Of a stretch of 7,871 bases of DNA, positions 1 to 5,266 are shown one piece after another. The notes beneath the pieces are model-generated. The model made no database searches, was not told the DNA's origin, and worked only from the letters and a program-made list of their open reading frames with translations. A program made the translations under genes and the position numbers. This DNA comes from an uncultured Bacilli bacterium (lineage in GTDB: Bacteria; Bacillota_I; Bacilli_A; RF39; UBA660), in the NCBI GenBank assembly GCA_944358565.1, contig CALVRK010000050.1, forward strand, positions 1 to 7,871. The letters run 5' to 3'. Numbering within the stretch: position 1 is the first letter of the stretch; every line of letters starts with the position of its first letter.

Positions 1-77
1 TGGTGGGCGCTATAGGACTCGAACCTATGACCCCCTGCTTGTAAGGCAGGTGCTCTAACCAACTGAGCTAAGCGCCC
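1..77 (-). tRNA. tRNA-Val (anticodon UAC), CCA encoded
   Basis: On the minus strand the acceptor stem GGGCGCT (77-71) pairs with AGCGCCC (11-5). It is followed by discriminator A (4) and encoded CCA (3-1). The D arm reads GCTCAGTTGGTTAGAGC, and the T arm carries the canonical GGTTCGAGTCC. The anticodon stem CCTGC/GCAGG closes the loop CTTACAA, so the anticodon is UAC (43-41), reading valine codon GUA. All arms are intact. The gene lies 42 bases downstream of the S1-domain gene on the same strand, with its own strong promoter. The window starts exactly at its 3' end, so its terminator or any following tRNA is not visible. Confidence 0.97.
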
Positions 78-91
78 AAATTAACTCCCTA

Positions 92-128
92 GACAAATAT
101 GATTATATTATTTATAAGCTTATTTGTC
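92..128. repeat. Inverted repeat spanning the tRNA promoter
   Basis: GACAAATA (92-99) and TATTTGTC (121-128) are perfect 8-base inverted arms separated by 21 bases. They bracket the -10 box, overlap the -35 box and reach the predicted start site. This could be a regulator site, or chance in AT-rich DNA. There is no T-run after the second arm, so it does not look like a terminator for the S1-domain gene. Confidence 0.4.
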
Positions 129-130
129 AA
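102..130 (-). promoter_or_regulatory. Consensus sigma-A promoter for tRNA-Val
   Basis: On the minus strand, TTGACA (130-125), a 17-base spacer and TATAAT (107-102) match the sigma-A consensus at all twelve positions. Transcription should start near 95, giving a leader of about 18 bases before the tRNA. The -35 box lies inside the last codons of the S1-domain gene (Ile-Asp-Lys). Such strength fits a stable RNA gene. Confidence 0.88.
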
Positions 131-497
131 TAGTATTTTTTTGATTTTTTTGTTTTTTTAGTTGATTATCTATCCAAAGAGGCAATTTTTTTCTTAAAGT
201 TGTAAAGCCATGTGATGTTTCAACAATTTTTCGGCGCCTTGGTTTACCATTAATTTTATAATTAATATTCTTAATACTTAATTTTAAATGTGCTTCTTCA
301 TCGTCAACATCTAATATTTCAACAAATATATGATCTCCAACATTTACAAAGTCATGTATGTCTTTGACAAATCCTTTAGATATTTCAGATATATGAATCA
401 ACCCAGTGTAATATTCATCAAATGACATAAATGCACCATAAGGTTCTATGCATGTAACAGTTCCTCTTACTACCTTTCCTTTTGAAAATTTGGTCAT
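120..497 (-). CDS. cvfD: S1-domain RNA-binding protein, CvfD/YugI (GSP13) family
   Basis: This 125-residue protein has one S1 (OB-fold) RNA-binding domain at about residues 5-77. Family hallmarks are GKVVRGTVTCIEPYGAF, GLIHISEIS, the GFVKDI segment and VGD. After a basic linker (about 85-91) comes the short C-terminal block HGFTTLRKKLPLWI (96-109), which resembles the GFNTL...W tail of Bacillus YugI and separates it from ribosomal protein S1. Known relatives are cytoplasmic, ribosome-associated post-transcriptional regulators or general stress proteins. The ATG at 497 is preceded by AAGAGGTG (510-503) with good spacing. The C-terminus is Lys/Gln/Asn-rich. No terminator is seen before the tRNA, so readthrough into tRNA-Val is likely. 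The gene is divergent from the Nfu-like gene. Confidence 0.87.
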   Translation of the reverse strand: MTKFSKGKVVRGTVTCIEPYGAFMSFDEYYTGLIHISEISKGFVKDIHDFVNVGDHIFVEILDVDDEEAHLKLSIKNINYKINGKPRRRKIVETSHGFTTLRKKLPLWIDNQLKKQKNQKNTIDK

Positions 498-515
498 AAT
501 AACACCTCTTTTGTT

Positions 516-544
516 ATTATAACATAATTTTATTTAATTAAAAA
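516..544 (-). promoter_or_regulatory. Extended -10 promoter for the S1-domain gene
   Basis: TGTTATAAT (524-516, minus) is a full extended -10 element (TG-N-TATAAT). The -35 candidate 17 bases upstream is weak (TTTTTA, 544-539), which is usual for extended -10 promoters. The predicted start near 509 leaves a leader of only about 12 bases, which begins within the Shine-Dalgarno sequence. Confidence 0.55.
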
Positions 545-545
545 G

Positions 546-574
546 TTTACCTAATTAATTATTTATTATATAAT
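546..574 (+). promoter_or_regulatory. Sigma-A promoter for the Nfu-like gene
   Basis: TTTACC (546-551), a 17-base spacer and TATAAT (569-574) match the consensus at 4/6 and 6/6. The -35 box almost abuts that of the divergent S1-gene promoter. The start is predicted near 581, about 9 bases before the ATG. The promoter is overlapped by a perfect inverted repeat (549-579). Confidence 0.5.
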
Positions 575-579
575 TAGGT
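549..579. repeat. Perfect inverted repeat over the Nfu-like promoter (possible operator)
   Basis: ACCTAATTA (549-557) and TAATTAGGT (571-579) are perfect 9-base inverted arms with a 13-base gap. Their centres are 22 bases apart, about two helical turns. The repeat runs from the -35 box to just before the predicted start site, where a dimeric repressor would block polymerase. I cannot name a regulator. Confidence 0.5.
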
Positions 580-589
580 TGGTGATAAA

Positions 590-817
590 ATGAATGCAGA
601 AGAAAAAATAATAGAAATTATAAATAAATTAAGACCATATCTAATTAGTGATGGTGGCGATATTGAGTTTGTAAAGTATGAAGATGGCACCGTTTATATT
701 AAAATGCTTGGAGCATGTGCGGGATGTGCGCTTATCGATTATACCTTAAAAGATGGAATTGAGATGGCAATTAAAGAAGAGGTGCCAGAAGTTAAAGAAG
801 TTAAAAATATGCTTTAA
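590..817 (+). CDS. yutI: NifU C-terminal-domain (Nfu/YutI-type) iron-sulfur scaffold protein
   Basis: This 75-residue protein is essentially only the NifU C-terminal (Nfu) domain. It has an N-terminal helix, then the LRPYLISDGGDIEFV signature (14-28) and the cluster-binding CxxC in LGACAGCALID (Cys43, Cys46). It ends with a VPEVKEV motif. Nfu proteins carry a [4Fe-4S] cluster between two subunits and deliver it to target enzymes in the cytoplasm. The protein is shorter than Bacillus YutI (about 110 residues) because the N-terminal extension is absent; the fold-bearing part looks complete. The ATG is preceded by GGTG at a 5-base spacing, a modest ribosome site. The neighbouring yutH gene echoes the yut region of Bacillus. 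Its TAA stop directly abuts that of the convergent yutH. Confidence 0.9.
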   Translation: MNAEEKIIEIINKLRPYLISDGGDIEFVKYEDGTVYIKMLGACAGCALIDYTLKDGIEMAIKEEVPEVKEVKNML

Positions 818-1702
818 TTACTCTAGCCATTCTATTCGTTGCACTGGTAAAAAAGTTTTATAATATTGATATATTTTTTTAATAATCTTTTCATAATCGT
901 CGACTTTAGTGATGATTTTTTTTATTTCTTCATCACTAGCTCTATCTGTTATGATTTCTTCGTATAAATCAAAGTAATAGGTTGGATAAATTAATCTAGC
1001 TAGAAACAACATATATTCATAAGTACTTAATTTTGCACTATTTAAATAATAAGCCAAATCACCTTCAATATCTTGACCATTGAAAAACTGACTTTTTAAA
1101 TATTCAGCAATATCGCGAACTTGATAATCGATGGTAAGATTTAAAGAATTATATAAGTCATACCAAGTATCATTTATTCCTAAACGTCTGTGAGCATATA
1201 CTAAAGGGACATTTGTTTTTTCTAGGGAATTAACAAGTGCTATAGCTGTTTCTCCAAGGCCTATATAATAACTAAAACTTTCTCTTATTAATGGATGTTT
1301 TTGTCCTAACATGCTAATTTGATATTCTAAATAATCGTTTTTTTGTGACCATAGTTCTCCCCAATTAGGAGATGGGGTTTTACTTGCAGTAAAGTTTAAA
1401 AAAGATATGATATCATTAATATTTATCTTATTATTATAATGAATTGTAATCATTAAGATGTAAGGTTCGTTATTAATATAAGTTAATATTTGGTTTTGAG
1501 TGTTTAAAATTATTGGATGAACATAAAAATTCTGATTTAAAAGATATAATTGCATTTCATATATACTTTGAATTTCTTTAAGATCGCCTAAATATTTAAT
1601 CAAAAAATATCTCGTATTATTTATAATGAAATAATACCCTTTTTCGGTTTGGTGAATATTCTCGGGATATAGATTGTAATAGTAGTTTATAGCATTTTTC
1701 AT
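818..1702 (-). CDS. yutH: YutH-type spore coat protein (CotS-like degenerate kinase fold)
   Basis: This 294-residue protein resembles the YutH branch of the CotS family, spore coat proteins with an aminoglycoside-phosphotransferase-like fold. Characteristic stretches are NWGELW (113-118), ESFSYYIGLGETAIAL (141-156), AHRRLG (170-175) and VRDIAEYL (195-202). The HRRLG block stands where active kinases have the HGDLxxxN catalytic loop. Both the catalytic Asp and the Asn are missing, so phosphotransfer is unlikely; this is normal for the branch. No signal peptide or membrane segment is seen, as expected for a mother-cell protein placed on the forespore surface. The ATG at 1702 is chosen over an upstream in-frame start (1744) because GAGGTG lies 6 bases before it. 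It is divergent from the cotZ-like gene and convergent with the Nfu-like gene. Confidence 0.84.
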   Translation of the reverse strand: MKNAINYYYNLYPENIHQTEKGYYFIINNTRYFLIKYLGDLKEIQSIYEMQLYLLNQNFYVHPIILNTQNQILTYINNEPYILMITIHYNNKININDIISFLNFTASKTPSPNWGELWSQKNDYLEYQISMLGQKHPLIRESFSYYIGLGETAIALVNSLEKTNVPLVYAHRRLGINDTWYDLYNSLNLTIDYQVRDIAEYLKSQFFNGQDIEGDLAYYLNSAKLSTYEYMLFLARLIYPTYYFDLYEEIITDRASDEEIKKIITKVDDYEKIIKKIYQYYKTFLPVQRIEWLE

Positions 1703-1708
1703 AATATT

Positions 1709-1714
1709 CACCTC
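1709..1714 (-). promoter_or_regulatory. Ribosome-binding site deciding the yutH start
   Basis: GAGGTG (1714-1709, minus) lies 6 bases upstream of the ATG at 1702. This moves the start 14 codons downstream of the longest reading frame. Confidence 0.8.
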
Positions 1715-1719
1715 AATTA

Positions 1720-1727
1720 ATTTTATG
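1720..1727 (-). promoter_or_regulatory. Possible sigma-E/sigma-K type -10 box for yutH
   Basis: CATAAAAT (1727-1720, minus) fits the CATANNNT -10 pattern shared by the mother-cell sigma factors E and K. It lies 17 bases before the ATG. No convincing -35 was found (GTAATTG sits in roughly the sigma-E position). A mother-cell promoter suits a coat gene. Confidence 0.38.
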
Positions 1728-1728
1728 A

Positions 1729-1746
1729 AATTGTTTTTAGACAATT
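1729..1746. repeat. Small inverted repeat and SpoIIID-like motif between yutH and cotZ
   Basis: AATTGT (1729-1734) and ACAATT (1741-1746) form an 18-base dyad. The overlapping TTAGACAATT (1737-1746) fits the SpoIIID consensus WWRRACARNY, as I recall it. It sits just upstream of the predicted yutH -10. The motif is degenerate and could occur by chance. Confidence 0.25.
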
Positions 1747-1778
1747 ACTTTAAATTGATTATTTGGGTTTTTGGTGTA

Positions 1779-1806
1779 TACCTTATTTTAGTTTTTGAAT
1801 ATGTTA
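1779..1806 (+). promoter_or_regulatory. Possible sigma-K promoter for the cotZ-like gene
   Basis: AATATGTTA (1798-1806) matches the sigma-K -10 CATANNNTA except for the first base. TACC (1779-1782), 15 bases upstream, fits the loose -35 (mACm). A start near 1812 would give a leader of about 20 bases containing the ribosome site. A second similar box, TATACCTTA (1777-1785), lacks a -35 partner. Confidence 0.33.
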
Positions 1807-1820
1807 TATTGAGAATAAAG

Positions 1821-1828
1821 AAGGGGTG
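1821..1828 (+). promoter_or_regulatory. Ribosome-binding site deciding the cotZ start
   Basis: AAGGGGTG (1821-1828) lies 6 bases before the ATG at 1835. A possible GTG start at 1826 lies inside this site and is therefore rejected. Confidence 0.82.
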
Positions 1829-1834
1829 GATTAT

Positions 1835-2272
1835 ATGTGTAATAATTGTAAAGATAGTTCATGTATTGCTGAAATATTAACAGTAATCAACATTTTACAG
1901 TGCAACGCTGAATGCTCTGACACTTGTTTAGATACTTGTGATCGTGGTTTTTTAGGTAATACAGTATCTACTTTAGGAATCAATACTAGACCAGTAATGC
2001 TTTATACATGTGCTGGTAACGGAACACCTTGGAGTATGCCAACAACTAAAGAAAACATCGATTGTTCTTCTGTAGGTGCAACATGTTCAAATGTGTTTAG
2101 GGTTGAAAAAGTAGATGGTGAGTGTGCAACATTTAGAGTTCTTGCTACTAATACTGATCCAAGCACATCTGCAACAATACCTTATGTAGCGACCAATTCA
2201 TTTTTCACAATGAACTTAGACTGTGTATGTGCTTTAAAATGTTTAAATGATACAACTGTCGAAGGAGTTTAA
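1835..2272 (+). CDS. cotZ: Spore coat/exosporium protein, CotZ/CotY/ExsY family
   Basis: This is a 145-residue cysteine-rich protein with 14 Cys (positions 2, 5, 10, 23, 27, 31, 35, 59, 77, 84, 97, 130, 132, 136). The C-terminal half carries the family signature: CSNVFRVEKVDGECATFRVL (84-103), then NLDCVCALKCLN (127-138), very like Bacillus CotZ and CotY. Relatives form disulfide-linked crystalline layers in the outermost spore crust or exosporium. The length matches Bacillus CotZ (about 148). The order of CotY versus CotZ versus ExsY cannot be decided from sequence alone. There is no signal peptide, as expected for mother-cell deposition. The start is set by AAGGGGTG. Transcription probably comes from a late mother-cell promoter and ends at an intrinsic terminator overlapping the stop. 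Confidence 0.9.
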   Translation: MCNNCKDSSCIAEILTVINILQCNAECSDTCLDTCDRGFLGNTVSTLGINTRPVMLYTCAGNGTPWSMPTTKENIDCSSVGATCSNVFRVEKVDGECATFRVLATNTDPSTSATIPYVATNSFFTMNLDCVCALKCLNDTTVEGV

Positions 2273-2295
2273 GAAAGCTTTTGCTTTCTTTTTTT
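2271..2295 (+). terminator. Intrinsic terminator of the cotZ-like gene
   Basis: AAGAAAGC (2271-2278), loop TTTT and GCTTTCTT (2283-2290) form a perfect 8-base-pair stem followed by five more T (2291-2295). The last two bases of the TAA stop are part of the stem. Confidence 0.85.
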
Positions 2296-2299
2296 ATAT

Positions 2300-2323
2300 A
2301 AAAACACTCTTCTTTAGAGTGTT
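2300..2323 (-). terminator. Intrinsic terminator of trpS
   Basis: On the minus strand, AACACTCT (2323-2316), a five-base loop and AGAGTGTT (2310-2303) are followed by further T (2302-2300). The stem overlaps the trpS stop codon (2324-2322). It stands back to back with the cotZ terminator. Confidence 0.82.
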
Positions 2324-3332
2324 AATCAAAATAATTAATTTTCATACTTGTTTTAACTTCTTTGATAGTTTTTTCAGCTACTTTTTTAGCTTTTTTAGAT
2401 CCTTCTTTTAGAATTTCTTCTACTTCTTCTGGGTGGTTTTCATAGTATTTTCTTTTTTCAGCAATTGGTTTTAAAAATTCTAACATTTTATTTATTAATT
2501 CTTTTTTACAAGCAACGCACCCTCTTTTTCCGGCTTTACATTCCTGGCATATGGTTTTTAGATTTTCATTACCGATTAATTTATGATAGTAGTAAACCAT
2601 ACAAATATCTGGATTGGCTGGGTCATCAATTTTTATTTTTTGAGGATCAGTTACAGCACCCATGATTTTCTTTTGAATTACCTCTGGTTCATCAGCTAAA
2701 AAAATTGCATTACCTAAGCTTTTTCCCATTTTTTCATTACCATCTAATCCTTTAATTCTTGGTAATTCACTCAAATAAGCTTCTGGTTCAACTAAGGTTT
2801 CGCCATAAATATTATTGAATTTATGAACAATTTCACGGCACTGTTCTAGAAGTGGCAGTTGATCTTCACCAACTGGAACTAATTTACCTTTAAAAGCTGT
2901 AATATCAGCAGCTTGACTTACTGGATAACCTAAAAATCCATAAGTAATACTTTCACCGGATTCACCAAAGAGTTCTTTTTTTTGTTTAATCTCAGTTTTG
3001 ACAGTTGGATTTCTTTCTAATCTAGCAATGGTAACTAAATTAGAGTAAAATACTGTTAGTTCAGCAATTTCTGGGATCGTTGATTGAATAAAAATAGTAG
3101 CTTTATTTGGATCAATACCAATAGATAGTAAGTCGATTACAAGATCTTTAACGCTTTTTCTAACTTTATCTGGATTATTAAAATTATCAGTTAAAGCTTG
3201 AACATCCGCTATTTCAATATAAGTATCAAATTTATCTTGAAGTTTTACCCAATTTTGACCAGCTCCGAAGTAATGACCTAAGTGTAAATGACCGGTTGGT
3301 CTTATTCCAGTTAAAATTGTTTGTTTTTTCAT
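2322..3332 (-). CDS. trpS: Tryptophanyl-tRNA synthetase, candidate iron-sulfur type
   Basis: This 336-residue class I aminoacyl-tRNA synthetase charges tRNA-Trp with tryptophan using ATP. It shows TGIRPTGHLHLGHYFGA (8-24, HIGH-type motif), the VGEDQ segment (154-158), and KMGKS (201-205, KMSKS loop) followed by LGNAIFL. The length is typical. Near the C-terminus are Cys244, Cys262, Cys265, Cys272 and Cys275. The pattern C-x20-C-x6-C-x2-C (244/265/272/275) resembles the [4Fe-4S] site of Thermotoga maritima TrpRS (C-x22-C-x6-C-x2-C, as recalled). The ATG at 3332 is preferred over GTG at 3341 or ATG at 3338 because AAAAGGTG (3346-3339) covers or abuts those codons. There is no T-box leader; the gene has its own short promoter region. 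Confidence 0.97.
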   Translation of the reverse strand: MKKQTILTGIRPTGHLHLGHYFGAGQNWVKLQDKFDTYIEIADVQALTDNFNNPDKVRKSVKDLVIDLLSIGIDPNKATIFIQSTIPEIAELTVFYSNLVTIARLERNPTVKTEIKQKKELFGESGESITYGFLGYPVSQAADITAFKGKLVPVGEDQLPLLEQCREIVHKFNNIYGETLVEPEAYLSELPRIKGLDGNEKMGKSLGNAIFLADEPEVIQKKIMGAVTDPQKIKIDDPANPDICMVYYYHKLIGNENLKTICQECKAGKRGCVACKKELINKMLEFLKPIAEKRKYYENHPEEVEEILKEGSKKAKKVAEKTIKEVKTSMKINYFD

Positions 3333-3338
3333 TTTCAT

Positions 3339-3346
3339 CACCTTTT
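3339..3346 (-). promoter_or_regulatory. Ribosome-binding site deciding the trpS start
   Basis: AAAAGGTG (3346-3339, minus) is 6 bases upstream of the ATG at 3332. Two alternative in-frame starts (3341, 3338) overlap or touch it. Confidence 0.75.
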
Positions 3347-3349
3347 TAC

Positions 3350-3378
3350 ATTATACTATATTATGTTTTTCACAACAA
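3350..3378 (-). promoter_or_regulatory. Sigma-A promoter for trpS
   Basis: TTGTTG (3378-3373), a 17-base spacer and TATAAT (3355-3350) on the minus strand match at 3/6 and 6/6. The -35 follows the upstream terminator by only two bases. The predicted start near 3343 gives a leader of about 11 bases, too short for any riboswitch or T-box. Confidence 0.6.
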
Positions 3379-3380
3379 GT

Positions 3381-3414
3381 AAAACTAAAAGTAGCTCTGA
3401 GATTTTGCTACTTT
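3381..3414 (-). terminator. Intrinsic terminator after the PepSY gene
   Basis: On the minus strand, AAAGTAGC (3414-3407) pairs with GCTACTTT (3395-3388) over an 11-base loop. A broken T-run (TAGTTTT) follows down to 3381. The first arm overlaps the TAA stop (3415-3413). Confidence 0.62.
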
Positions 3415-3967
3415 ATCTGATATTATCTTTATCATAACTAACAATTTCGCCAGTTGTGGCATCAATTTCATAATTATATTCTTGGTTGTTATAAATAAAT
3501 TCAATATCGTATATTTTTTTCCCATCATCAAAATCTATTTTACTTTCAGTATAAGTGACATCATTTTCATTTAATTTAGAATCGTCTAAAGCGATTTTTT
3601 TTGCTTCATCCAAAGTAATTTGGTTTAACGTAGAATTATTCTGGCTAGTATTATTTGTTTGATTTTTTTCTTGATTTTTTGATAAATGAAAATTATTATA
3701 AATTATTTGTCCTGTTTTAGCATTTATCTTATATTCATATTCTGTGTTTTGACCCACATAATAAAATTCGACTTCATAAAGATTTTCTTCAGTGTCTAAA
3801 TCAATACTAGTGAAATGAATATTATCACGTTCTTCTTTTGTATCTTTAATAATAATTTCCTTTATTTCACTTTCACTTAAATAAGTAAGTTTAAAATAGA
3901 TAAAAATTCCTAATCCAATTAGTAATAATACTCCTACAATACTTAAAATAATAAATGTTTTTTTCAT
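3413..3967 (-). CDS. Membrane-anchored protein with two PepSY domains
   Basis: This 184-residue protein has a short basic N-terminus and one hydrophobic segment (about 4-26), with no lipobox, so it is probably anchored with its bulk outside the cell. Two PepSY-like repeats follow, at about 31-92 and 117-178. Each has an acidic helix (SESEIKEIIIKD; TLDEAKKIALDD), then strands ending in YEYKINAKTGQII or YNYEIDATTGEIV. An Asn/Gln-rich linker (about 94-116) joins them. PepSY domains occur in peptidase propeptides and in envelope proteins and are thought to restrain peptidase activity; the target here is unknown. The ATG at 3967 is chosen because AGGGAGGT precedes it; a longer frame reaching 4066 would run into the patatin gene. 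It lies 40 bases downstream of the patatin gene on the same strand, so co-transcription is likely. Confidence 0.85.
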   Translation of the reverse strand: MKKTFIILSIVGVLLLIGLGIFIYFKLTYLSESEIKEIIIKDTKEERDNIHFTSIDLDTEENLYEVEFYYVGQNTEYEYKINAKTGQIIYNNFHLSKNQEKNQTNNTSQNNSTLNQITLDEAKKIALDDSKLNENDVTYTESKIDFDDGKKIYDIEFIYNNQEYNYEIDATTGEIVSYDKDNIR

Positions 3968-3972
3968 CAGAT

Positions 3973-3980
3973 ACCTCCCT
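3973..3980 (-). promoter_or_regulatory. Ribosome-binding site deciding the PepSY gene start
   Basis: AGGGAGGT (3980-3973, minus) lies 5 bases before the ATG at 3967. It removes 33 codons from the longest reading frame and leaves a protein that begins directly with its membrane anchor. Confidence 0.85.
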
Positions 3981-3982
3981 AT

Positions 3983-4011
3983 TTTATATTTTTTGCATGC
4001 ACTTAACTTAA
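3983..4011 (-). promoter_or_regulatory. Weak possible promoter for the PepSY gene
   Basis: TATAAA (3988-3983, minus) lies 17 bases from TTAAGT (4011-4006), which overlaps the patatin stop codon. Matches are 5/6 and 3/6. It shares the spacing to the start codon seen at other genes here, but may be chance in AT-rich DNA. Confidence 0.28.
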
Positions 4012-5261
4012 TAAATACTTCGCGGATTTTTAACAGTATAAATGTATAGAGCCACCAAGAATTCATTACTAAATGGTAAAACGTATTTAAAAGCTATTTC
4101 GCCCATTTCTATTTGATTATAAAAATATTTTACAATTTTCCTGCGGTCAATAATGTTTTCTAATTCTTTGTTTTTTAATGAAGTTTTAATTTCTTCTAGT
4201 TGGGCAGCAGGGGTGTTAGATAAAGCTGTTAAAAGACCTTTATTATAACTTTTTATATTATATATTACCGACTCATCAAAGTTAAAAATTTTACCAGCTA
4301 TTTCAATTAAATCGTTGAAGTTATTATATAAAATTTTATTATTTAATATGTCTTTAAATATTTTTGAATTAAAAACTTTATTTAATAATTTGCTATCAGA
4401 CTGTTTAAAAATATCATTTAATTTAGTTTCGTATTTATTAATGTATTTATTATAATTTTTAATTAAATTATATTTACGAAAAGTAAATTTATCACCTTCT
4501 AATTTATTAAAGGTTTTCATGGTGTCATTAAAACCTAATTTGATAGCTTTTCTAGCTTGGGTTTTATCAAAAACTAAAAAAGAACCAATTTTATTGCGCG
4601 GAGCAATATAAGTAACGTTTACTGTTTTATCTTTAATCTTTTTTTTAAATCCAATAGCTCTTAGGTCAACAGCAATTATTTCGGTGGCGCCCAAATCAAT
4701 GGCTAGGTTAATTGGTAAATTATCATAATAGCCGCCATCGATATGCATTTCATTATTAATTAAATATGGTTTAAAAGCTGGATAACAAGAAGCGGAAGCT
4801 AAAACATAATCTTTGATATTATCTTTAGTTAAATCTTTTTTTGTTTTAATTACCGGTTTGTTTTTACTAAAGTTATAAGTTATCAAACCATAATCAATAT
4901 TCGAATTATAAAATCTTGATGCTTTAAAATAATCATCAAAAATATTTTTCATTTTATAAATATCTAATCCGCCTTCATTGATAAAGCCTTTAGCATATTG
5001 CATATATATCTTAGATAGTTTTTCATTCTCAATTGGTGGAAATTCGTTTTCATCAAAGATTGTTTTGAAATTTACATGATCCCAAAATTTTAAAGCACCT
5101 TTTAAATCTTTTTGGGCAACAAATACTCCATTAATAGCTCCAACGGATGTTCCGGTGACAATATTTATATCTTTTTTTAAATATTTTAAGGCTGCATATA
5201 CTCCAATTTCATATGCGCCTTTAGAACCGCCTCCTGAAAGTACTAATCCTAGTTTACTCAT
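4008..5261 (-). CDS. Patatin-like phospholipase (RssA/NTE-type acyl hydrolase)
   Basis: This 417-residue protein has an N-terminal patatin domain. It has the oxyanion motif GGGSKG (10-15), the nucleophile elbow GTSVG with Ser39, the ASASCYPAFKP block (155-165) and the catalytic Asp175 in IDGGYYDNLP. Ser39 and Asp175 would form the catalytic dyad that hydrolyses acyl ester bonds in phospholipids or related lipids. No signal peptide is present, so it is probably cytoplasmic or peripherally membrane-bound. After about residue 230 there is an Asn/Lys-rich, probably helical extension of nearly 190 residues that I do not recognise, making it longer than minimal bacterial patatins (about 300). The ATG at 5261 is used because AAGAGGTG precedes it; the GTG at 5267 lies within that site. 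The PepSY gene follows after 40 bases. Confidence 0.92.
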   Translation of the reverse strand: MSKLGLVLSGGGSKGAYEIGVYAALKYLKKDINIVTGTSVGAINGVFVAQKDLKGALKFWDHVNFKTIFDENEFPPIENEKLSKIYMQYAKGFINEGGLDIYKMKNIFDDYFKASRFYNSNIDYGLITYNFSKNKPVIKTKKDLTKDNIKDYVLASASCYPAFKPYLINNEMHIDGGYYDNLPINLAIDLGATEIIAVDLRAIGFKKKIKDKTVNVTYIAPRNKIGSFLVFDKTQARKAIKLGFNDTMKTFNKLEGDKFTFRKYNLIKNYNKYINKYETKLNDIFKQSDSKLLNKVFNSKIFKDILNNKILYNNFNDLIEIAGKIFNFDESVIYNIKSYNKGLLTALSNTPAAQLEEIKTSLKNKELENIIDRRKIVKYFYNQIEMGEIAFKYVLPFSNEFLVALYIYTVKNPRSIY

Positions 5262-5266
5262 AAACA

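Noticed and set aside
1..77. tRNA gene as a phage or island attachment site
   Set aside because: No integrase or partial tRNA 3' copy is present in the window, and the adjoining genes are housekeeping.
818..1702. Active kinase or aminoglycoside phosphotransferase
   Set aside because: The catalytic loop reads HRRLG without the Asp and Asn needed for phosphotransfer, and YutH-type signatures dominate.
2465..2665. Plus-strand open frame of 66 codons inside trpS
   Set aside because: It is wholly antisense to a certain trpS gene, has no ribosome site and gives a protein without recognisable features.
3333..3412. T-box or trp-type leader upstream of trpS
   Set aside because: Only about 80 bases lie between genes, filled by a terminator of the previous gene and the promoter. 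No specifier loop or antiterminator bulge is possible in an 11-base leader.
3994..4001. Palindrome TGCATGCA between the patatin and PepSY genes
   Set aside because: It is a short, single occurrence with no known match; chance is sufficient.
3968..4066. Longer N-terminus for the PepSY protein, overlapping the patatin gene
   Set aside because: AGGGAGGT precedes the ATG at 3967, and the protein then begins directly with a membrane anchor. The upstream part overlaps the patatin coding end in another frame.
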